Source: Buxus sempervirens (lineage: Eukaryota > Streptophyta > Magnoliopsida > Buxales > Buxaceae). Taken from it: a stretch of 64,000 nt of DNA. The translations under genes were made by a program, and so were the position numbers. Numbering within the stretch: the first letter of the stretch is position 1; each line of letters starts with the position of its first letter. The stretch is from assembly GCA_947561395.2 (NCBI GenBank), contig OX387190.1, forward strand, positions 38,924,392 to 38,988,391, written 5' to 3'. Positions 1 to 10,500 of this stretch are shown here, one piece after another. Below the pieces are notes generated by a model that worked only from the letters and a program-made list of their open reading frames with translations, was not told where the DNA came from and searched no databases.

Positions 1-384
1 TTTTTTTTTTCAAACATTGTCATTCTCAAACAAAACAATCCTCAATATACTACTATTGCTTTTTCTATGTTCAAATCTAAACACATTGCAATTACCTATT
101 TATAATGACATGATATCTATTAAAGTAAGATGTTTATCTAAGTGGGCCTTACGCGTGTAGTGCGTGTAGTCCCCTAGTTCTTTTTCAAACAAACAAATAA
201 TTATTTTTAAGTAAACAAAAAATCTCTTATTTTCGTTTTATTATAAGTGGACGCCTTTTTTGCATCTTGCTTCCTTGATTTTTGTCATTCGAATTTAAAA
301 ACATATTCACGTGGCAACAGCTGTGCGTGATTAGGCTCCCTTTATTAATTAGTTTGGCAACAGCTGTGTGTGAGTAGGCTTCCT
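1..384. other. left-edge noncoding sequence with a 43-bp tandem duplication
   Basis: AT-rich sequence with no convincing gene. At about 312-341 and 355-384 the same 30-nt stretch, beginning GGCAACAGCTGTG and ending CTTCCTTTA or a close variant, occurs twice with a 43-bp period, so a short tandem duplication sits directly beside the MITE at 388. No promoter or coding signal was recognised. Confidence 0.5.
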
Positions 385-387
385 TTA

Positions 388-933
388 GGTTGTGTTTGGA
401 ACCCTAGATTTAGGAAGAAAAGAAAAGAAAATGCTAAAATTTTCTTTTCTCTTATTTGGTTTAGATGAAGGAAAATAAGATTTTCTCTCCAATATACAAA
501 ATTTTCTCTCCAAAAAGGTAGGAATTTTGAAAGAAAAGAAACCTCACAATCACTTATCACTATTCACACCACCCACCCACCCCACCACTAGCACTATTCA
601 CCACCACCACAACCCACTACCCCACCACTACCATCACCCGCCACCACCACTCATCACCACCACCACCCACCATTGCCAACCACCACCCACTACCACCCTG
701 CACCACCATCACCCACCAGCCACCACCATTGCCCACCGCCAACAACACCATAGCCCATCACCCTAACCCATCATCTTACTAAAATATATATATTTTTCTT
801 CTTATTTCTCATCTCATCCAAATATAAAAAAAAGAAAGAAAATCAGTATTTTTTTTTTCTCTTCTTCTTTTTTTTAGCTTTCTTTTCTTTTCTGCCTAAA
901 AAATCTAGGGAAATTTAAGCTGCAAACACAACC
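388..933. mobile_element. Tourist-like (PIF/Harbinger) MITE with TTA target-site duplication
   Basis: The element starts GGTTGTGTTTG and ends CAAACACAACC, an 11-bp perfect terminal inverted repeat. Weaker inverted similarity continues inward: CCCTAGATTTAGG on the left against a CCTAAAAAATCTAGGG block on the right. It is flanked by TTA at 385-387 and 934-936, the 3-bp target duplication typical of PIF/Harbinger elements. No transposase is encoded, so it is non-autonomous. The middle (about 565-765) is a CCA/CAC-rich simple repeat that creates a spurious His/Pro/Thr-rich reading frame. The superfamily call rests on TIR and TSD, not on a database match. Confidence 0.8.
545..766. repeat. CCA/CAC-rich simple sequence inside the MITE
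   Basis: About 220 nt made mostly of CCACC, CACCAC and CCATCACC words. Any reading frame here is a low-complexity artefact. It probably arose by slippage inside the MITE at 388-933. Confidence 0.8.
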
Positions 934-984
934 TTATTAACGGACGAAACAGAGATGCGAAAAAAAGGAGAAAGAGGGTTGTGA

Positions 985-1290
985 TTGGTTCGAGTAGGCA
1001 ATGAGATGGAGGCATCGGGTTCCATATCGCGATTTCCACAAAAATAGAGGGAGGGAAAAAACAAGAGAACGAAAATCTGCTATTGGTTTGAGTTGATCAT
1101 GAAATGGAGGTATAGGACTCTATATCCTGACTTCCATTGGAAGAGAGGGGAGAAAGTCGTCACTGCTCTCTGTATCCCGATTCCACTAAGAGGAAAAAAA
1201 AAGAGAGAAGAAATCTGAGACTGATTTGAGTAGATCGTGAAATGGAGGTATCGGATCCTATATGCCAACTTCCACCAAAAAAAGAGAGTG
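985..1290 (+). repeat. three degenerate direct repeats upstream of the PheRS alpha gene
   Basis: Three related blocks begin near 985, 1083 and 1218. Each runs: GATTGGTTCGAGTAG-like start, then a GAAATGGAGGTATCGG-like core, then TATATCC...CTTCCAC and an AG-rich tail (AAAAGAGAG). They share strand and order but have diverged, and the spacing is irregular (about 98 and 135 bp). They lie 300-600 bp before the PheRS alpha start codon, so they may be promoter or 5' leader sequence. No TATA box could be placed with confidence. Confidence 0.6.
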
Positions 1291-1301
1291 AAAAAGAAAG
1301 A

Positions 1302-1599
1302 CATGGAACAAATTCGAGATCCCAATCCGTCATGCTATCTGGTACTGGTAGACGGCCAGCACGCTAATATGGAATCGGAGCACTTTCCGGATTCGGTTCA
1401 CGAACTTCTGTCAACTCATGTCATTTCGGAACAAGGGTGGGAGGCAATTATGTGCAATCGGCGCAACAGAGTTGGCCGCGGAGGATTTGCTTTTAGTGGG
1501 CGGCAAACAGCAGTGGCGGGGATAAGAGGGTTTCTAGTTGTAGGAAGAGCCCGTGAGTGTGAGGGTGGCAACCAAAGATGGCGGAAGAAGCAATCCTAA
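1302..1599 (+). promoter_or_regulatory. putative upstream ORF overlapping the PheRS alpha start codon
   Basis: An open frame with an internal ATG at 1302 (an in-frame ATG also lies at 1237) runs to a TAA at 1597-1599. It therefore overlaps the PheRS alpha ATG at 1578 in a different frame. The peptide (starting MEQIRDPNPS) was not recognised. If the mRNA starts upstream of 1302, this frame would be an overlapping uORF that limits initiation at 1578. If transcription starts between 1302 and 1578 it is irrelevant. The transcription start cannot be fixed from sequence alone. Confidence 0.3.
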
Positions 1600-4500
1600 G
1601 CTATCTGGAAACGAATGAAGAAATCTTAGATTCTGGGCAGTTTGCAGCCCAACATGGAATCGATCACGATGAGGTCGTCAATGTCGTCAAGAGTCTCCAT
1701 GGTTTCAGACTCGTCGATGCTCAGGTGCTGCTCTTTAGCATTGCCGCTAAACGTTTTTATTTTCTTGCAACTTCAAGTTCGTCTTATGTAATTATATTTG
1801 ATTCTATTCTGCAATCATTGGAAGTTGTCATGATCATCGCTTGGACGATTTGCCTATTGAATCTCAGTTCCATTTTTTCCATTTTGCTTATGAGTGCGCA
1901 TTATTTAGTAATCGGCAGAGATGAAATTCATAATCATAATTCTACTCATATACTTTGACTTGATGATGAAAAGGACATCACAGAAGACTATACGTGACAA
2001 TTGCTGAATTTAGGAGATTTGGAAAATGATTTATCAGGTCTGGATATTATGGGAGTTGTTGGGGCCCTCCGCGTCTACAGCCAAGGGAAAAAAGTCTCAA
2101 TTATTTTGATATTTTTGTTTAAATTGATAATGAACCAGCCAACGTTTTAAAAAAATGCCTAATTTATTTTGATATATTTGCTTAAATTGATTATTGTCAC
2201 TTGTCAAATATACAACTAAAAGTCAAATTAAGCAAGAAATATGGTGTAATTCTTACTATACAAAAGCATAATTTCTACTCATGACTTATTGGGCGGTTCT
2301 TAACTATATAATTTGTGAACTGATTTTTTTTTTTTTAAGGATAATGATGAGCAGACAACTATGTCTATAAACATGATCTGGCAAAAGTGGTTAGCAACTA
2401 AAAAACTGAGGGAAACAAAAGGAAAAAACAAACAATGCGTTTAGCTGACAGAAAAAAACAAAAACACCTGATAAAGAGGACAAAAATCTCTATAAAACAC
2501 TACAATTCATAAGAACAGCTATGTCCTACCTAGCATCCCCTGCAAAGAAACCCAAAAAAAGGACGCGTCAGTGCTTACTCTTCTCCTGGCCGAGGTATCT
2601 GCGAGGTAATTGGGAACATGAGAGAATGACAAGTTGAATCTATGGCCATAGAACAAGCATACAAAACAAAATGACTCAATTTCCAGGAGCACTCCTGAGA
2701 TTCCACAAGCCCACACCACTACAAGGAAAAATGTCACTCAACCATAAAAAAACTGGAAAACTTATTGAATTGCCTCAAATACCTGTAACAAATGAAGAAT
2801 CTCATCTTGCAATGCATTCCCCTCTCCGATGGAGCAAGAGAATGCGTGTCTCTCTAAATGGTCTCTGAAAACTATGAGTGCCTGGAAAACCCAATGAGAA
2901 GCCAGAAAATTTCAATTTGATGATCCCTAGAGGAGGAGGAGGGAGGGAGGGAGGGAGGGAGGGACCGGGGTGGGGGGAGGTGGTGGTGTGTTGGTGGGGG
3001 TTTCTTGTTGTTAACTAGGTTAGATAGTTTATATTCTCTAAAGGAGAAGGCATGCAATGAGAAACCAGTCCCTTTGGATTTCTGTCACTGAGAGTATGAG
3101 TTTTCATTATTTTGAGAATACATCACTCCCTGACTTTTTTGTCTCTTGTGTGCTTCACTCTGGAATACCTTCTGGGTTTATACCAGTATTTTGTGAATAA
3201 TGAGTTTGTGGGTCACAATTTTTATCTTTCATGTGCAGGACATTAAGAGGGAGAGATGGGTGCTTACTGAAGAAGGAAAATCATATACTGTGTCAGGATC
3301 ACCTGAAATGCAACTATTCCTGACCATACCACCTGAGGGCATCTCTAGAGCAGAGCTACAGGTTGGGAATGATCTCATTTGAAAACATGGACAATAAAAG
3401 TTGGGAAACTTATGTATTTGGTTTGCTGATGATGCTGTTAAATTAAACTCAAACATGGTTCCGCTGGAATGGTCTGTGTGTGTACATGTTTTTGTCTGTG
3501 TGTGTATGCGTATACTTCTACTAACTTTTACATTGCTTGTGGATTTAAGGCAATTTTCGCACCATTAATATTTAGTTATTAGTCTTGTAATTGAATTTGG
3601 TTTGTTCACGTGCAGAAAAGGGTTGAACCCTCAGTGTACAAAATAGGTTGCTCCCAGGCCATAAAAAATAAATGGGTGGAGATGGAAAAGCACCTAGTGT
3701 TCAGAAAGGTAATGTGATTTGGATTCATGTTAGAGATCTCTTACATTCATATTATTCCATTTAGCATTATGTGTCCTTCCCCAATTTTCTTTTTCTATTT
3801 GATGCCTTTCATGTTTGGAATTTTTTGAAATTTGATGCATTTAAGTTAATATATTTTTATGCTGGGTGAATTTGTACAAAAAAGTTTCTGAAAATCGTTT
3901 TCTCCAAAAATAATCACATGCTGCTATGAGTAATTTATGGTTTAGAACTTGGAACCTTTTCCAATCCGAGGCATGCTTTACTTTTTCACTTCAGATACTT
4001 ACTGGATTTCCTGCAGCTATCTGTGGACTTCTCTCACACTAAAAAGAGATATAGTTGTGGTCTGCACTTTGTTATTTTCTGGTTTAGTCTAAGCTAAGAA
4101 CTAGCTTAATACTATTAGTCTTTAACCAAGTATCCTATTTGATTTTTCTTGCTACACTTCCGGATAGTTAGTATCCTTCTAGCTATATGTGTCTATGTTG
4201 CTGATGCTGTTAATGAGTTACAATTTCTTAATTTGTACACCTATTGCGCAAAAAACCAGAACCTGTAGTGGTCAAGGCTGGTAAGGACTCGACCAAAGAT
4301 GTGTCTTTTGAGTGGTGTTGAATTAGTGTCATATGTGTTAATAGTAGAACATTATGAAATATTTGGTTACTGTTGTTCTATTTTGGTTTTTTATTGTTAT
4401 TTAATTAATATCTTTATTATTGATTAGATTTTCTGTTTCATTATTTCCCCATGCTTTGAATTGATTTTTACTGTTAAATCCTTGTCCGTGAGATATATGT

Positions 4501-7500
4501 TTTTAAGTTTGCTGCTGTTGTTTTCTGTTGATGTTAGTTCATTTATATTTTATGTGAGCTACACAAATGTTTATTTTTGCGTTCTGGAATTTGCTTCTAA
4601 GATTGTTGGTAATTATGTATTATTTAGATCAAGAGCATTGTTTCCTTTGTTATTTTTCTTCAGGTTCATTTCATTTTATTTCATCTAGAGGCATGCTGGT
4701 TTTTGCGGATTTAGAATGTGGTCAGATCTCAAAGAAGAAAATGCCTTAATCTTAATTACAAACTAGTTGTGATCATGTACTTGAATTTTTCCTCCCCAGC
4801 GTATAAAAAATATCTTAGTTATGTAATGTGTCCTACCACACTGTTGCTTTAAAATTTCCCCAAACTAGTGTATTTCCCCTGAAATTTTCCATCTTAGAAG
4901 CACCAGAATGAATCACTAGTCCTAAGCAATCTCTGGAAATGAATAAATAATTTAAGTGCTTTTCTTGTGTATTTTTTATGAACACTGTCTCCCACACATC
5001 AGTATTTCCATTTTGTTGAAGTTCTTTTGTGAAATTATTCGAGGGAATATTGCAAAAAACTGAAAATTATTATTCTAAACGTGCTAAGTTTCCCCCAAAA
5101 ACCATATTCTGAATATCCATCTTAGCATCATCACCTTAGCTGCATTACATGCACTGTATGAATATTTTAGTTGTTGCTTTGCCAAAATTTTGAAAGATGT
5201 CTTATAGAATTTGCATTTTAGCTTAATTGGAATATTTCAATTACATGATACTCTTTGAAGTGTCTCCACTTGAGCCATTGAGCTCTAATTTTGTATGCAA
5301 CATTCTCTAATTTTGTATTCATCAAAAAAAAAAAAAAAAAATACATTCTCTTTATAACCTCTCTGTTTATGAATAATTGATCCAATAAAATAAGTGGTTT
5401 CTTTACCTTTTGGTTCTTAACTCTTTTTTTTGCTTCATCCCAATTGCCATTTATAATAAAGCTGGATTCTGGTTCTCTCAAAAATTGTTGCATTTGAGAA
5501 TCTCTTGATTGCTTCTAGTGAATATGGTTGGCTTTTGTAATGTTGCAACTCCGCAGGCAAATGTAATTGAAACTAGATGCACACTGTAATTTATGTATTA
5601 CATGTGCCTTAAGTTGACGTAATTTTTTCCATTCTGTTAATTATTACTAGTCAGTTTTTGCAGGTTGAACAAGTGGAGGACAGAGTCAAGTATCTGCTTA
5701 CACAGATACAAGATGGAAAGGTGCATCACGTATCAGCTAATTCTCTATCATTGACATTAAAACTGATCGTGAATAGTTAATGATTTATTTCAATCTGATT
5801 GTGAATTGTTTCAATAGCTACACTAATATAGGATGTGCTTGTTACCCAGGCCGTAAATTATGTGCTTACAGGAAATTTCTAACTGCTATGGTAGTGAAAA
5901 TCTAAGGTGAATTTTAACATGATTAATTGAAAGTTTGAAACAATGATTTAAAATTTTTGAAAGTCAAGTTCATATTTTTTTGTTTCTTTTCCTATCAGTT
6001 TTCATATTTTTTGTGGACCTGAGCTTGATACCTTATAGAGTTGTAGCAAGGACTCCTAAATATACGGCATGCTTGCTTTCAGTTCCTGTGTCATACATAC
6101 CTGAAATATGCTATTTTCATCCAACCATATTAGGGAGAGAAAGATATACCACTCGTTGGAAGTCGAGATTCAGTGGAAGGTATCCTCCATTGATTTGATT
6201 GCAGAAAACAAGCCGTACATATTTGGGGCGGATACTGTATAGAATTGTTGTAGCCTAATACAATATGCCTCCCATATCTACAGCAACTTTTGTTTTAGCT
6301 CTTGTGTCAGGACAAAGATTGATTCCAGTTGTTGGAGGTTGATTATAAATAAATGTATCCTCCCCTTATTTTGGTGAGCCGAATGCATTAACATTTTCTG
6401 TAGTGTCTTTTACCTATCTGATGTGCATATCATCATTTAGGTAGGTGTTGTGAAGCATATTATTGAATATGTTCATAATGCAAGTTTTTTACTATTTCAG
6501 TTTCCCTTATTATTGTATCTTCGCATTTTTCTAGGTCATTGATCAATGTGAAATTGACACTCTCAAACGGAGAAAGCTGATTGCCCCACAGTAATATCAT
6601 ACGTTTCATTTTCTTACATCTTTTTGTGTTTTCTTGTTTGATACCTTATTCAATGGTCATGAATTGGGCTTTTTGGGACAAATATTGCCATATCCCTACT
6701 CTTCACATATCATCCGCTCATTATGTGCCGTGCCATTGATACACATTGTATATTGTTTTGTGTAGGAACTGGAAGGGCTACTCATTAAGAAAAGGCGCAA
6801 ATTATACTCCAAAAAGGAAGAAAGCTGCGACTGATTTGACTCGAGAATATTTGCAGAGGTACTCCGTAACATAATGTTTATGTACTTTTTTCCTAGAAAA
6901 TGCTTATGTTATTAATTAAAGATAGTAAGTCCATCATAGAATGATAGATTTGAATGCAATTTTATGTTTTTTTATATTTAAAATCTTTTTTTAAAAATTT
7001 TCACACCCCATGCATGCCAGAACCTGTTAAAGCTCACGACTTTAGTGTGAAAAACCATTCTTCTAGGGGCTGCAATGGAGTGGGTATTGGCAAACTCTAA
7101 TGTACCCTTATCGGAGTCTACCTTATAACATTTCCTAACTTGATTGTATTGGATTTAGGTTTGATATGACTTTAGCATATATTATAAGGAAAAATGCAGC
7201 CTTGAAGGGTATACATAAATTTTCAACGTTCTGATTTATAAAATATGTATATTCTCATTTTCAACATATGTATATTTAATACATATTTGAATGGGAAGGG
7301 AACAGGCTAGGGTTGAGCTAGTCCAAACCTGAACTAAACCTTTACTACTGCATTACCAAACCCAATCCATATGGGGCATGGATGTCACCCATTTAACCTG
7401 CTTCACTACCATCCCTTCATGTTATTCCTCATTCAATTGGAAGTATGAAATGCATCCCTCTATCCTTTTTATGAGATGTGAACTTGTGCTGTCGATGTTT

Positions 7501-10500
7501 TGGGTTTACAGCAAGTTTTGCAAATCCAAGCCCACCATAAGAGTTCACTATACTCCAAACTTATTTCTACCCTTAGAACAAATGGGTTGGGTTGGGGGGC
7601 TCCCATTTAAGTTTATGTCCAAAATATGATTTAGAAATGTATATTTATTAAAATATATCTTTACTATTATATAAAGCCAAGACCGTCTTTTCTCACTAAT
7701 GTTTCATACCCAAAATGGCCTCCTGTTTTTTTTTTTCTTTTTAAATTAATTCCTATACCTGTTTGCTGACTCCACATATATGACTTACTAACTGCCTAAC
7801 ATTGTATACCCAAAACGCCCTCCTTTTTTTATTTCAATTTGCTATTCAAAATTTTCCGGGCCATCCGTAGTGGTCAATTTATTTATTTATTTTTATTTCT
7901 TTCTTTGATGAACAATGAAAGCTTGTATTAAGGGTAAAATGAGTAGTTCAAGAACTGGGTTTGTTTATGTGTTTGTTCTAGGGAGCATAACTATTTTGTC
8001 ATCCTGACTGAGTTTTTCCTTGTGTGTGATTCTCAGGGGTGACTGGAAGGATCTAGAGTTTAAAGAGTATAATTTTAGTGCTAAAGGCCAGCCTATGGAA
8101 GGTGGCCAACTTCATCCTTTGCTCAAGGCACGTATTTTCAGTTCCTATTTTAAATTTTTGCTAGGCACTAAGCTACTGCAAAATCATTCTTTTTTAGCTA
8201 GTAATGATAGAAATCTGTTTTAGGATGGTTCATTAATATTCTATGTAACAGTTTATAGATTTATGGGTATGATGATCCATTTTGGGCCTACATGTGGAAC
8301 CATTTCGTGCAAAATCTACAACTGTTGAAACAATTTCTGACAAAAAGAGTCACCCTTTTGCAAAAGCTCAATAAAACTATTTAATCCTGATCTCATGTGA
8401 GATACTTGAGGTTTAGGTAAACGAGGTACCAATATTTGCTTTGTTTTTTATAACAGAGAAAGAAAATGCTAAGATGCCCACAAATTTCAAACACAACTGG
8501 ATGGTAGTGAAAAAAAAATGAAAAGAAAATGGTTGATAGGCTTAACAAATTTTTTTTCAACACACGTTGTCAAGGGATTTTTTTTTTTTTTTTAAACCTC
8601 TGTATGAATTTTTGTAAAGCTTCTTGTTAGCAGGTATTAAACAGCACAATCCCTTGTCCACTAACAATATACTTGGGAAAGGGGTCTGGTCAAAGCTATA
8701 AAAGAAATGATAGTCAAGAATCCAGACTACTACAAACTGTGTAGTTGACCCCAAGTAAACCCTTCATTGATTGTCACTCAGCACAAAATCTTTCTAGAAT
8801 GTTGTTATAAATTCTTCTTAGATATTGATCTTGGTTAGAAGCCACTCCTCCCTGGAACTTGCTTCTGCGGGACATGTACCATGTTATGGTCCTTTTACAT
8901 ATTGATCTTGGTTCACCAGCATCTTGAATTTCCTTTCCACCTAACGGCCCCAAAGAAAATCTGTAAGCATGTTCTCCACAGAGGATTACCTCTGATGTGC
9001 CATGCATTGACTGCGCAGCTGTTGAGCAAATTACATGCATACTGTCCTTGGCTTTTACTGAATGGCTCCTAAGGGATCAAAATATTTAACAAATTTCAAT
9101 AGGAAAGAGGCAATGTAACCAAAGATGATTCACTGATTCTGTTTTGAAAATTTTAGCTATTTTTATTCACTCCCTTCTCCTTAACAGTATTCCAATTTGT
9201 TGTAATATTCATAAGAAGGGATGCCATGCAATTATGGTTTTTGATTTATTGTATTTTGAACCACTGAATGTTATTTGAAAAGAGCGAAGGTGCCCAAAAT
9301 AATGTTTCATCAATTCATCCAGATAATTTTTCCCCATTTTTTTCTGATAGGGAACAGGATTTTATTGCAAAGCCATGGCCAGCATAAGAGAGGAAGATGA
9401 GTAGTCCCCACAAATATCACAAAATCCTTACCCTTCTACCACAAAATCCTTTCCTTTCTACCATTCAAATATCAGCCTCTTCCAATCATCATTACCTAAA
9501 TAGATCAGAAATAATACTTATACATGTGGAAGAAAGTATTCTTCTACTTTGATAAACCCAAATACACTTTACTTTCTATGAAAGGAGAAGAAAGAGTTCT
9601 GCTTTGATAAACCCAAAAATGAGTTGTGGAATTGGGCATCATAAGACATGGCCTCTTCACTGAATACAATTAATGGCAACCCTATAAAAGTTTCTCCAGT
9701 ACATTTGGAAAGATAAACACAAAGTTGGAGAGATTTGTGAAGAAGCTTCAAATTTTAGCAGCTAATGAGCAATTAATAAAAAATGTTATATATCTGCAGA
9801 ACCCTATAGCTGAGATGTTCTATTCTAGAACCTTTTATCCAAAAGAAACACCCAAGCTAAAAATTTTACCCATAGGAAATGGCTTTTTATTAGAAGTCAC
9901 ATACCCAAATTTCTATCTTTTAGACTTTGCGTGACAGAAAACAATGAAGGCCTGGGAATCTGTTTCTAAGAGATCCTTTCATTTTCACAATCCAAAGACA
10001 CCTGAATTGTCTGAGTCTTTTGAATAAGCGATGAACCTTCTTCTCTTCCCCACGAGCAAAGAGCTTGCCTAAAAGTGGGGGTCGCCAACAAAACTTTATT
10101 CCATGAAGGTCTTTGAAAACTATGTCTTTATGACGAGCTGCTTCATATAATCTGAGAAAAGACAAGAAAAGGCCCCTGTATCAGTTCAGTTATCTTCTCA
10201 GAAACTTCACTCCATCCCATTTTCAAATAAATCTCATGCAAGTCTTCTGAATTTGTGAAGAAACTCCATGATGCTGTTATGTGCCTAACCGTTGCTCCAA
10301 AAGCCCCAAGGCTTATGAAGACTTCGTTGGTTAAGCACTTAACATTTAGGATCGTAACATTCCACCACGCTTCCGCAGCCAATGTCCACGGTGGCCCACT
10401 CTATCGACACTGACCCGATGATAGCCTTTTCTCTCTTGGCGGCTTCACTCATCTATCAGTATTCAATGACTTAGCACCATGCCCATACATAATACCAAGG

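Noticed and set aside
527..766. 79-codon His/Pro/Thr-rich open frame
   Set aside because: It is simple CCA/CAC repeat within a MITE; composition alone keeps it open.
8774..10382. Series of minus-strand open frames in PheRS alpha intron 7
   Set aside because: None shows a recognisable domain or splice continuity, apart from the mini-retrotransposon at 10275-10659.
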